The position numbers and the translations under genes are program-made. From positions 1-64,000 of the forward strand of contig CAJNOJ010000162.1 of NCBI GenBank assembly GCA_905250025.1: a stretch of DNA of 64,000 bases. The letters are read 5' to 3'. Origin of the DNA: Adineta ricciae. Taxonomy: Eukaryota; Rotifera; Eurotatoria; Adinetida; Adinetidae. Of the stretch, positions 11,315 through 21,703 are shown in pieces. The stretch's first letter is position 1. Every line of letters begins with the position of its first letter. The notes below the pieces were generated by a model. It saw nothing but the letters and a program-made list of their open reading frames with translations. It searched no databases and had not been told where the DNA came from.

Positions 11315-12175
11315 TTAAGCTTGTTTTTTAAAAATACGCCACATTTCATTTGATGCAGATACTGCACCTTGTCCAAATAATTGCACAGCTTGCATACCAT
11401 TCTTGGAGTACTTCTCTTGCCAGTCTGGATCCGTATTGATTGCAAATCCTTGACATTGATCATCTGAATTACAATGTGTTATGCCTTCGCTCATTAATAA
11501 AATGCAATTAACGTTTGTGTCATCTTGATTTTGAGGATGGTTTTGACATGAATAAACTTGATCATCATTCTTAGCAGCTGGTGTACTATCAAACACATAA
11601 TTAAAATTATTTGCAGTTGGACAAGTCGTTTTGCCATAGACAACAGGTGTGTCACGAATTGTATTCTGTTTTTCATAGCTACTCCATTCGGTGAACGAAC
11701 AATTGAATGTTTTTTCTCCAGCTTTAGTTAAATGAACAGCAACTTGTCCATTTTTATCATATTGCTCATGAAACCAACGAGCTGTTGTCATCGTATATCC
11801 ACCACAATCGGCATCTGAATCGCAATGAGCAAGAGCGTCGGGAAATAACATAATACACCATTCTGAACCACCCATATTTGCTTTATGAGTTGTACATTTA
11901 TATGTTGAGCAATTGAAACATTGACCATCCAAAAGACGAACATAATTCAAGTATTTACCATCACTACAATTAGATATAAACGAAAACGAAGTGCTTTTAT
12001 CTGAAATTTAGTATTTTTACTGTTTATTTGAGAAGTTAATGCTAGTAGTCGTCGATTGATTATTTGTCGAATCATCTTTCTTGTTTGGTGATAATCCAAC
12101 AACATGAACTGTTGCCCATGAACAGATAATACTCACAAGGATAGCCGAAGCAAGCAAAATATTTTGTGTAGACAT
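11315..12175 (-). CDS. secreted or anchored Cys-rich protein with two tandem repeats
   Basis: I propose two exons, 12175-12021 and 11963-11315. They are joined across a 57-base intron (12020-11964) that starts GTAAAA, contains TACTAA and ends TTGTAG. The phases match, and the joined frame gives 267 residues. Exon 1 starts MSTQNILLASAILVSIICSW, a signal peptide or anchor, followed by a Ser/Thr/Asn-rich spacer. Exon 2 holds two related repeats of about 85 residues. Each has the pattern C-I-x-L-(8)-HC-(N/D)SD-(4)-C-x-GF/GY, then W-(5)-Y-x-KNG, then a W-containing end, and a Cys-containing segment precedes each. The pattern recalls PAN/apple or other small disulfide-rich extracellular modules, but I cannot assign a family. 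The function is unknown. The gene model is well supported by splice phase and the repeat structure. Confidence 0.65.
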
Positions 12176-15100
12176 TCTTTTCTTGTATAATCCAATGAGT
12201 ACTAGCCAACGATATGCCGACGAGCAAGAGAGAAGAGAAATACAGATATGAGACCGAATGATAAATTCTGGTGCAAATGCTATCTATTTATATAACTATA
12301 CGAGACAAGCAAAGAGACGTAGTCGCGCATAGAGAGAAAAAGAATTGGACAACCGCTCATATGTACAGAGAAAGAGAGAGAAAGATAAAAAGAAAAGACA
12401 GCGCCGATATAGTAATGCTTCTCTTCTCTTTATTTTCAGTGACCTCTGATATCTTCAAGCTGACAAACTGTACATGCATTCTGCTTCTCTAAAACAAGAT
12501 AGCCAAGAGAGAATCACATCCGGACTCATATATTAATAATTGCCATTTGTCCCTGGAGAATTTCTTTCTCTCTATCTCTCGTCGACATCTGTATGGAGAG
12601 AAAAAAGCGGTTAATACCAAGATAATGATGCTATATGCATCTTCGTATAATCAGTACACAAATGTAGAACCTTGCGCAACATCCGCACCAATAATAGATA
12701 GCATAGAAACATTCCATACGCGATGTTATTTGCAAAGATATAGACTTTGGTATAATCCACATTATACCAGATATTTCCAATTAACGAACAGATGATTAAA
12801 TAGTACCACTAAGAGACGATGTCTGTCAGTTTGAGAGCAAGGATACACATGAAGCTATTATTTTCCTTTTCCACTAACAACTTCTATGAACACAGAATCT
12901 ATGTTAATGTTCCAAAAGCAAACATTTAGCTATCTTGAATTATATTAGAAATTTTCTTTCTACCAGCTTCACTGTTCTCAGAAGTTAATGAGTATGAATG
13001 GGAAGTCATTTTTGTTTTGAAATAGGACGTGATAGTTTATTTTTCACCATGATGAACTTATATTCGAATTCGATGCGATCTATGCCAAAGTTCATTAATT
13101 TTTCGATGACATGTAATACTTACAATTGCTATGAGAAAATATTACCCAAAGTGAATAAATACATCTATTCACAATGAACAGAAGCGCTTGAGTGAAAGGT
13201 GAAGAAGAACAACATGATGATGATGATGATGTTTATTGCGAAGACAGCACTGATGTATGAATTAAGAAAAAACTGATTCGAAATTGAATACAAGTTGCCT
13301 GTGAAGTTATAATATCTTAGACTTTATTCGTAGTACTGCGGTTGCAAGTTATAATCCCTTGTGTGATTCACTCACTTTGAATAACAGGTGGTTTTTAACG
13401 CTTCGCTCAGTTTTCGTCACGTAATAAATCAGGGAATGAGATGATTGATTTCAAATCGACACAAACGTGAAAACATATATCTTGTCAGGCGCACAAAGTG
13501 CACATTAAAATGATGATAAAACAATAAAAGACAAACGAAGAATAAATATTCACATTTGATTAATCATCTACATAGTAGTGGAACAACAAAAAAAAACACA
13601 ATTAAAAGCTATCAAAAGTAATCTAAACTTACTTTTGCTTTATCAAATCGAACGATACTATCATAACGATCGCCGTGTTTACTCATTCTACCAAGCTTCT
13701 TATTCACTTTATAATCAATACGACATGGTTGCCATTGAGCAATACCAGTTATAACTCAATTACACCATGTCAAGTCAAGAAACACATTGATAGGCATTAT
13801 AATACTACAGTGCTGTGATTGCAGAGAAATTGATCAATAAGCATCCAGCAAAGAATAGATTCTCTCTCTTCGTGATAATGACATGTGAGAAAAAAATCGA
13901 AACGAAAGTTTCTTTCAAAGTGTGAACCGCTCGTCATGAAAGAAATAAGTATCACCTACAATGAAACTATGTTAAGGAATTCAGAGAATATAGTGAGAGG
14001 AAAGGCATCGTTTGCTGAGTATCTCAAAAACTCTAATAACTGAACATTGACAACATTTACGGGTGGAAAAATATGTTTCAGGGTTCAATTTGACGGTATC
14101 TTACAAAAAGTTGAATCAAAAACTCGACTTGTCAGAATTCTATAAATGTTGTTTTGATTCTATTCGCATATGCCGTAGATATTCCTAGATCAAATGAAAA
14201 CAATATGTAGTTTCTCTCTTCATAAGTGCTGTCAAAAGCAAAAAAAGGGAGTCTGTAGTGATATTCTTATAAAAGTAAGCATAAACATCGGATATTTATC
14301 ATTGGCGATTTATATGTATTGACTATCCACGTTCTGTTCCACACTTAGTAATAAACATTATTTATGATCAGCACTATAATATAAAACCGACAATTAATTA
14401 CTTTTGGATTGATGTTTATTAATTCTTTTATTAGAAATAAATCTTAATCTTAAATGACATTTCATCATTAATATAGTGTATTAACTTTTATTTTGATCTA
14501 TCGAACGGCGATATCTAGCATAACTATCTATGTATTGTTGGTTATTTGCCTTGAAAAGAAAGTTGATCCTGTTGCGAAACTTGTCACAGCGGCGATGATT
14601 CAATCTAAATCAGAGTGCTGAGTCCAACTATTTCCTAAACTCAAAAATGAATTTAGAGCCAACAAGAACTTTGTATTGCAAATATCTGTTGCTGTGAAAT
14701 CAAGAAAGAACGGATCATTTGACATCAAATTATAAAACAGTGGCTATTCTTGAAAAACGCCCACAAGAGTACAGATATATGAGACAATGGAACAATCCAT
14801 ATAATCTACTAAAAGATGGCACTGTTTTGTTAGAGAGTGAAATTTATCTGTACTTGTTGGAATAAATAGATGCCACAAGATGTAGAACGGTTGATAAGGA
14901 AATGCTACTCGTAAAGATGAGTAAATTATTTTTGGTGAAAGCTTAAAACCTCTAAAAAATTTACTTAACATGAGCTGATCAATTTTATTCCAAAAGAAGA
15001 CTTGATTTTAAGTCGACTTTATTCAAATTATCAGTCCGATAGAAAACAGATCAAACTCGAATAAACAAGGTAAGTTATTAGGCTTTCTAGCGGTTCACTC

Positions 15101-15476
15101 AAAATCATTGGATGTTTCGTCTAACTCGCAATAGTAGCCTTTCAATTTTTTTTCATTGTTCACTTCGTATCTCAACTTTGGAAGGCAAAAAAAGGCTGAT
15201 ATTTTGATGACGATCAGGACCCACTAAGATGTACATGTGGTAAAAATTTCAAGATGAACTGATGCTTTAATTATACCTTTTGACTAGCTGCGGGACTTTT
15301 GATCACGACTAATATACGCAAAATCCTCTTTGAAAGCACGTTGAAAATGTTCAATACAAAGTATTGTGTACAGAACCTTTCTATCTGTAGTTTAGAACCG
15401 TATAGCTTTAGAGTAAACTTTTACCACGAAACCTTTGCTCAGATTTATTCGAAAGAACCTTTTTTTAAGAGTGTAG
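12176..15476. other. gene-poor stretch with a GPCR relic
   Basis: No intact gene is visible over 3.3 kb. Short open frames lack recognisable domains. The one thing I can place is the GPCR relic at 13150-13310. The region also has a short run of gat triplets near 13220 and several poly-purine tracts. Confidence 0.4.
13150..13310 (-). pseudogene. shredded GPCR relic
   Basis: Nucleotide blocks here match the coding strand context of the GPCR at 5661-6659, in the same order and orientation. cacattgaacagaag near 6370 matches cacaatgaacagaag at 13173-13187. cgcttgggtgaaaggt near 6422 matches cgcttgagtgaaaggt at 13186-13201. The gatgatgat stretch and the ttgca/agttg segment near the start codon region follow. 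The spacing is much reduced, so most of the helix 1-3 coding region has been lost by small deletions. This is a decayed paralogue, seen by eye only. Confidence 0.5.
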
Positions 15477-16721
15477 TTAATTCGTCGGAGTTGCAGAATC
15501 TTCCTCGTGCGGCTTCGCGTGGGGGAGGTGGATGTTTTTCTTTTTGGGAAAAATCTTTGGCGTATTTCTACGTGAACGTTTTGAAATTTTACTTTCCGAA
15601 AATTGAGACTTCGAGGACAAATTTGTCCGTGGGCGCAAACGCGACTGTTTCACAGAAGATTCTGCGCCTCTGTCATTCGTATTTGAATAATCTGTTGGAA
15701 ATGAAATACCATGTTTTGGGAGAATATATCGTGGTGGAGGCGCTTTAGTCATTGTTAATCCATGAGACTGTTCAAATCGCATGAGAAAATCCAATCTTCT
15801 CTCATTACGAAGTACAGGTATAGGAGCTGCTCCTGGAAGATTATTAAATGTAACCATTCCACCAGCCATTATTTCATTCGTCTTCTTATCACTAATATCT
15901 TTTAATTGTTGAGTTGTACATATCTCATACCAAACCGTCAATCGACGTTTCGATTCTCGAGGATAAATAACTCGATGAATTCCTGCTTTCAATCGATTTT
16001 TTGTTATTCGAGATGCTTTCTCTCCTAACCAAATAACTCCAATATTTGATTCTAATGGTCCATCAATCCATTCATCATTTATCATCTTTTTCAATTGAAG
16101 ACCTTCATGTGTTGATAAAACACTAATTGAAAGTAATCCTGGATCATAATGTGGAACGCAATTCACTTCTTCAGTTGATTCTCCATTTTGTGGTGGTTGA
16201 AAACCACTTTTATCGTTAAAATAAGATACAATATCAAGCATACCAAAATGTTCATTTTTCAGTGGTAAACGAGCTCGTTTAATAAGATTTGATAAAGACG
16301 GATGTTGTTGAAATACGGAATGTTGATCAAGGACTTCGATTAAACGCTTAGTGACAGCATCTAACATTTGTGAAAGATAATTTAATGGTTCAAGCAGTGT
16401 ATTTGGTATCAATCCTTTATTTGCAAACTCCTGCAAATAACTTCCAGTCAATAGTTTGATTCCTTCTTTGTGATTAACTTTAGAATAACCATAGACTGGT
16501 GAGTACTTAGAGTACCAAGTGTTTTTATTATCAGATTCAAAAAATTGTGTTAGTTGCTCGATTAAATCCGAATTTACAATCAGCTGTTTTGGAAGCGAGA
16601 CGAAACACCATCCATTTGATTCGAATTCTGTTTGCATTTGTTTTATTTCTGTAGTATCATTTGTGTTGAATATCTTGTTCAGATCGATAGTAGTTTGTGA
16701 TTTGTTGTTTGATGAAGACAT
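15477..16721 (-). CDS. 2-oxoglutarate/Fe(II) oxygenase, isopenicillin N synthase-like
   Basis: This is a 414-residue, single-exon protein. Residues about 10-130 resemble the N-terminal region of plant and fungal 2OG oxygenases. The catalytic core holds the iron ligands His191 and Asp193 (VPHYDPGLL) and His249 (AGIHRVIYP). An Arg at 259-260 (RRLTVWYE) is placed to bind the 2-oxoglutarate carboxylate. Such enzymes couple oxidative decarboxylation of 2-oxoglutarate to hydroxylation or ring chemistry of a substrate, which I cannot name. After about residue 330 there is an unusual basic, low-complexity tail (KRSRRNTPK, FPKKKN), which could be a nuclear signal or disordered anchor. There is no signal peptide. 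The lack of introns and the family's distribution make horizontal origin possible, but the sequence alone does not show it. Confidence 0.75.
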   Translation of the reverse strand: MSSSNNKSQTTIDLNKIFNTNDTTEIKQMQTEFESNGWCFVSLPKQLIVNSDLIEQLTQFFESDNKNTWYSKYSPVYGYSKVNHKEGIKLLTGSYLQEFANKGLIPNTLLEPLNYLSQMLDAVTKRLIEVLDQHSVFQQHPSLSNLIKRARLPLKNEHFGMLDIVSYFNDKSGFQPPQNGESTEEVNCVPHYDPGLLSISVLSTHEGLQLKKMINDEWIDGPLESNIGVIWLGEKASRITKNRLKAGIHRVIYPRESKRRLTVWYEICTTQQLKDISDKKTNEIMAGGMVTFNNLPGAAPIPVLRNERRLDFLMRFEQSHGLTMTKAPPPRYILPKHGISFPTDYSNTNDRGAESSVKQSRLRPRTNLSSKSQFSESKISKRSRRNTPKIFPKKKNIHLPHAKPHEEDSATPTN

Positions 16722-17265
16722 GTTCTTACGTATAATTCGTATGCTATATGCTGAAATGTGCGTTTTTAATACTAGTGTTATTATTTTGCAATCGTTTCAT
16801 TTTATGCAAAGGGATTCTTGCACAACATTCTATTTTCCATGCAACGTCATTATTGGTGAATGTAGGCGTGCTTATTCATGTCGCATTCATAATAATGTGT
16901 GTGCAGTGCTGTGCTGTGAATGAAAGGAGAGGAAAAATATTCGCTCTACCCAGAATCCAATAGATGTAACTTTAATTTTCATAGCGCCATCTTCGCAAAT
17001 AAGATTCCTTGTCGTTATTTCAGACGGTCCAAATAAAGATTATGAGTTTTCTCATGTATCTCAAATATATATATAACTTGCTAGTTAAATGTTTGACATG
17101 AATCGTTCATATAAATAGAGTAAAAATTTACTCGAAGGATATGTTTTCTTTTTCATTTCTTTCGTCTGAAAGTACTTGAAAAACTGTATTGTTGCGAAAA
17201 TTTGCGTTTTTCCTCTATCGCCATAACATATAAGATGGTGTAGAACATCAAAAAATTATTGACCC
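16722..17265. other. intergenic between oxygenase and P450 relic
   Basis: No gene is recognised. The first part should hold the promoter of the leftward oxygenase. The 5' end of the P450, with its membrane anchor, should have been here but cannot be found. Confidence 0.4.
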
Positions 17266-18593
17266 TCGCCCTCACCCTGGACCAAACAATTCCGGTCCAA
17301 TCTACGGTTTATTTGAAGGCACATGTCCACTGTACGTTGTTCCAGATGTCGATTTTCTTCAAGAAGTGTTTATTAAACAGTTCTCGTTATTCCAATCGCA
17401 TCGAGTTTCATTCGACCTACTACGAATGTCCACGGGACGACTCTTAGTCGATCAATGTGTTGATGCATTGATGAAGAAATTAACTGAAATCAGTGAAGAA
17501 AATACGAAAGAATTCAATATCTATTTGTTGTACAGACGTTTGACGATGGATGTTATTTGTAAGTCGGAACTTATTATTTGTAGAATATGTGCTTTCGATT
17601 CTCGAAATTTCTATAGGTCATTATGCATTCGGATTGGATACTGGCATGCAAAACGCTATTCGCAATGAATTTATGATCAAAGCAGATGCATGTTTTGATC
17701 AACGTGTTGAAACACTTCTGTTGACGGAATTAAGTTATCTTATGCCATGGATCACACCTATTCTCGTTCTACTCACTCGTAGTCAATTATGGCTTGGACA
17801 GTTTTTACATCGCATAGCCCGGACATTGTTTCATAATATTGTTGATTCTGTACCTACGATGTGGCTTCAGTCAAAGGTAGATGGTACTATCGATGCTCGC
17901 ACAACAGCCTCGAAAACAGCGACGAGAAATGATTTACTTCAGTTGTTACTGGACGCTGCAGCTACTGATGAAAGTGATGTCGGAGAAAATCGATTGCATA
18001 TCGATGAAGTCAAAATCAATGTATTTTTATTTACGATCGCTGATTATGAAACAACATCAACAGCAATGGCTTACTGTCCGTACATTCTAGCAACTAAATA
18101 TGAGGATCAGCAAAAACTTCAAGGAGAAGTCGATGAACTCAAAGAACGCGGTATCAACTATGATTCTGTCACAAAACTATAATCTATATGGATCTGTTTA
18201 TACGAGAAGTTCCTCGTATGTTTCCCGTCACCATAGTTGGAATCATCAGACGATGCAATGAAACAACGATTGTATGTGGACATACAGTCGACGAGGGTTC
18301 GTATAATATACTTCTACGTATATTCTATTCATTATAATCCTGATCTCTGGGGCCTAGATGATTCGAACCTATTTGTACCTGAACGACACACAGTGGAACG
18401 ACATCCAGTCGCTTTCTTGGCATTCGATGTTGGACCGCGTGCTTGCATTGAAATGCGATTTGCCTTGATGGAAATCAAAATGGCTTTGGTACATCTACTT
18501 CAGAACTATACAATTTTACCTGGTCTCCAAATCAAACATGGATTCGCCATCCAACTCGAAGCCATCAACATCAAACTGATCAAACGTCATTGA
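17266..18593 (+). pseudogene. cytochrome P450 (CYP3-like) pseudogene
   Basis: Recognisable P450 segments run in order but in several frames. GPIYGLFEGT comes near 17290, then STGRLL and a bona fide 58-base intron (17559-17616, GTAAGT...CTATAG) whose splicing restores DVICHYAFGLDT. The I-helix FTIADYETTSTAMAY follows near 18035-18080. A TAA stop at 18180 and a frame shift come before the K-helix FIREVPRMFP, where ExxR is kept (about 18200-18228). A second shift comes before the haem region FDVGPRACIEMRFA (about 18424-18465), where the Cys ligand is kept but the usual Gly after it is Glu. The N-terminal membrane anchor and first quarter are absent. With truncation, a stop and at least two frameshifts it cannot make a P450. 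The family resemblance (CYP3 clan) rests on the I-helix and haem motifs. Confidence 0.85.
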
Positions 18594-18644
18594 AACTTCT
18601 TTTACTAATATATGTAATTATATACAACAAGTAAAAATGAGCCT

Positions 18645-19397
18645 CTAGATTTGAGCGATACCACCATCAACAAAAAGTTCGATACCAGTAATGTACGAAC
18701 TATCGTTTGAGGCGAGAAAAAGGACGGCACGAGCGACTTCATCCGCGTGACCAACTCGACCGAGAACTGTAGCTGTAGTAATTTTTTCAGCAAATGCTTT
18801 GGATTTCTCCTCGGTATCATACATATTCCATAACATAGCTGTATCGATTGGACCTGGACTAATAGTATTGACACGTATTCGGCGAGATTTCAAATCAACA
18901 GCCCAGGAACGAGCAAATGAACGGAGCGCCGCTTTTGTTGCACTATATATACTCGACGCTGGTGGACCTTTGATAGTAGCAATAGAAGCATTGAGAATGA
19001 TCGAAGCACCATCATTTAAAAGTGGTAAAACTTCTTGAACAGTGAACAGCACACCTTTAACATTGACGTTGAACATTTCATCAAAATATTGTTCAGTAAT
19101 TGACCCCAACGGCATTGTACCAGCAAGACCTGCATTGGCAAAGATTATATCAAGTTTACCTTTTTCTTTCTTAATTACATTGTGCACGTGACGATGTCCA
19201 TCGAGTTTCGATACGTCTGCTTCGATTGTTGTGATACTTTGCTTACCAATTCGTTCGACTGCCAAATCTAACTTTTCTTGGTTTATATCTGTAATGAAGA
19301 CGTAAGCACCCTCGCTAACGAACTGCTGAGCAGTAGCGAAACCTATTCCTTCTGCACCACCAGTGATATAAGCAACTTTTCCATCAAGTTTACCCAT
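18645..19397 (-). CDS. short-chain dehydrogenase/reductase (classical SDR)
   Basis: The protein has 250 residues from the Met of MGKLDGK. An upstream in-frame extension of 59 residues is AT-rich and hydrophobic, looks like untranslated sequence, and was not used. Rossmann motif TGGAEGIG lies at 12-19. The acidic D37 after strand 2 (FITDIN) suggests NAD(H) preference. NAG is at 88-90, and the catalytic triad is Ser138, Tyr151 and Lys155 (YSATK). The C-terminal SYITGIELFVDGG is typical of bacterial-type SDRs. It probably oxidises or reduces a small alcohol or ketone in the cytosol; the substrate is unknown. It is a single exon. It is flanked by two dead metabolic genes (P450 and amidohydrolase), yet its own frame and active site are intact. 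A bacterial origin by transfer is plausible but unproven. Confidence 0.85.
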   Translation of the reverse strand: MGKLDGKVAYITGGAEGIGFATAQQFVSEGAYVFITDINQEKLDLAVERIGKQSITTIEADVSKLDGHRHVHNVIKKEKGKLDIIFANAGLAGTMPLGSITEQYFDEMFNVNVKGVLFTVQEVLPLLNDGASIILNASIATIKGPPASSIYSATKAALRSFARSWAVDLKSRRIRVNTISPGPIDTAMLWNMYDTEEKSKAFAEKITTATVLGRVGHADEVARAVLFLASNDSSYITGIELFVDGGIAQI

Positions 19398-19701
19398 CGT
19401 TGCGACCAGTCTTTTGTGTGAAAATGATGCTATCGACGCAAAAAAGGCAGTGAGAGTGTGTGTGTGCGTGTATGACTTCGAATGTATAGAGATCAATGAA
19501 TTCAAATAGATAAGAACAAACCAATAGTTGTGAAAAAAAGCAACCGATATAACCCGTAAACTGTTAAACCACATGTTTCACTAGATGTCGCTGATAATAT
19601 ATTTGTTTTTGAATCAGTCAGATATTCGTCCGTTAAAATAAATAAAGGATGACTATTCTCAAAGCTTGTCAACTATCGATTTTAACATTATTTCATTCAT
19701 C

Positions 19702-20716
19702 ATGATACGTTGCTTAAAGTTCTTATTTCCATGTTCTATAAAACCACTTGACACTTCACTTAAACTACACACTCAGACACGATCTAAAGGTAAATATATG
19801 TAGTTGTAATCATCAACTGTCTTTATTGTATTGTTAACAGCTTCCGGTGTATTGATACTCATCATCACATTGTTCCGGATTTCTATTCGAAAGCAGTGAG
19901 CGATACTGGTGGTGATCCTAGTGGATGGCCAACTCCACAATGGTCTGTCGAACAAGCCAAACAGCTATTGTTTCGATAACAGCGCCTGGCACGAGAATTT
20001 ATGAAGGTAATAGTACAAAAAGTAGACGACTCGCACGACAATTGAATGAATTCGCGGCTAATTTGATTCAGAAGTATCCTAAAAAATTTGGTTTTTGCGC
20101 AACTCTTCCATCCTTCATCGATGTTGAAGGAGTCATCGAGGAAATCAATCATACTCATTCAGTTTTCAAACCCGACGGATTTATAGTTTACACTAGTTAT
20201 GGAAAAGGTCAATATCTCGGTCATCCATCATTTCTGCCGATCTGGAAAAAGTTCAACGAGCTACAGACTGTCGCCTTCATTCATCCAAGTGAAGCACCAA
20301 CTCCTATTGGCAATCGTTACGCACCATACAACCATTATACTTGACTGTCCTCAAGAGACAACTCGAACGGCAGTTGATCTTGTCCTCACCGGTACTCGCG
20401 CTGCATTTCCGGATGTAAAATTCATTCTTTCACATGCTGGTGGTATACTCTGCCTTTTCTCGCTCAACGGATTGCCATGATGAGTGATCTGCCATCCTTT
20501 CAATGTCCGAGAAATGCTCGTGAAATTTTGAGTGATTTTCGTTCGTTTTATTATGATACAGCTTTGTCGTCAAGCGTTCCTCAATTGAAAGCATTACTCG
20601 CATTTGGTACCGATGTGTCATACGCTCCATTGTCAACAGCAATCGTGACAATGCGAAAGCGCTTTTTCCGAACACAGTTCAAAACTAACAACAAAATTGT
20701 TGTGAAACTACTTTGA
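19702..20716 (+). pseudogene. amidohydrolase (ACMSD-like) pseudogene
   Basis: The segments read as an amidohydrolase of the aminocarboxymuconate-semialdehyde decarboxylase type. A leader exon (ATG at 19702) and a likely intron ending ttaacag near 19840 are followed by IDTHHHIVPDFYSKAV with the metal-binding His-x-His. GDPSGWPTPQW comes next. In a second frame comes TAIVSITAPGTRIYEGN through GFCATLPSF, FKPDGFIVYTSYG and FIHPSE. In a third frame comes LDCPQETTRTAVDLVL through ILSHAGG. A last frame has LPFLAQRIAMMSDL through FGTDVSYAPLSTA with the GTD aspartate. That is at least three frameshifts, one early stop and a small deletion after WSVEQAK. The family's enzymes decarboxylate or hydrolyse aromatic ring-cleavage products. 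This copy is dead. Confidence 0.85.
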
Positions 20717-20728
20717 ATTTTATTAAAG

Positions 20729-21518
20729 TTATTTTAAAAATGTCTCAAAACCTTCGGATACGTGTTCTCGAATACACATCAAACACATTGCAGTGAGTGG
20801 CCGTACCTCATACTCACCAAGTCGAACTTCAGCTGGCTGGATGTGACCATGTTGTGCTAGTTCATTATGGGTTGCTTCGCTAATTAAATAATTGTTCCAT
20901 TCTGGCAAGCGTTCTAGTACAAGTGTCAATGGAAACCAATGTAATGAAATCATTTCTTCATTTGGCGTAAAATTTTCTGTCAGAGAATCGGCTTCGCTTT
21001 CAGTTACATACCATGGATAGATAACATTTGCATGTTGCAAAGAGAAAACGTGATTTTAAACCTTGTGTTCCAATATCTCTATTATCACTAATAGATTGAA
21101 ACGCACGATGTGCTATTGGTTTACCATACTCATCACGTTTACGTGGTTCGGAGTATGGAAATGAAAGCAAAGGATGTCGAGTTGCTTCGTCAGAAGTATT
21201 CCTACGATGGCTCAATCCGAATAGAACTTCTTTTTTGCCATTGGACCGAATTCTATAAATCAATAAGTGGACTCTTGTACACCCAGTTGGATTGTGACTC
21301 AAATCGACACGGCTCAAACCATCACGAGCGAAGCGCTTGTAAATACCATTGGGTGAATAATAAATGCCTAATTTGCCATGCAATTCCTCTCGCCGCCTTG
21401 AACAAGTTGTTAGTTCGTGCTGACCGCAGCAGGAATCTAACCAGTAACATGAATAGTGTGGGTTAACAGCTATGGAGCTGCTTTGACTTCTGTAACCACT
21501 GGAAGTAGACGACGCCAT
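20729..21518 (-). pseudogene. unknown protein, possibly Nudix-like, broken by one frameshift
   Basis: Two overlapping frames look like one gene. From Met at 21518, a Ser/Cys-rich N terminus leads to GCTRVHLLIYRI, GKKEVLFGLSHR and PLLSFPYSEPRKRDEYGKP, then runs off-frame at about 21040. The second frame continues with ANVIYPWYVTESEADSL, EEMISLHWFPL and a 60-residue tail to 20729. The strand layout (cargo-like beta strands, a PLLSFP segment, a late E-x-x-LHWFPL) recalls the Nudix fold, but the catalytic Nudix box is not recognisable, so the assignment is weak. A single-base indel around 21040-21060 would repair the frame, so a sequencing error or a real lesion are both possible. Confidence 0.45.
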
Positions 21519-21703
21519 TGAGAAACATGCTGTTGTTTGATGTATATATACACACAAACAACTGGGAAAAAATGTTCGTATTATTTTTTTTCTTTCTGTT
21601 CTCTTTGTCAACAACCTGGTTCTGTTTTTAATAAGAGAATAATACTATCGCACTTTTGTAATTCATTCAGCATGATATTTATTATTTCATATAGAAAACT
21701 AAA

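Noticed and set aside
15299-15748. 149-codon + strand frame ending opposite the oxygenase
   Set aside because: Antisense to the basic tail of the 2OG oxygenase, with no recognisable motif. The oxygenase frame explains the openness.
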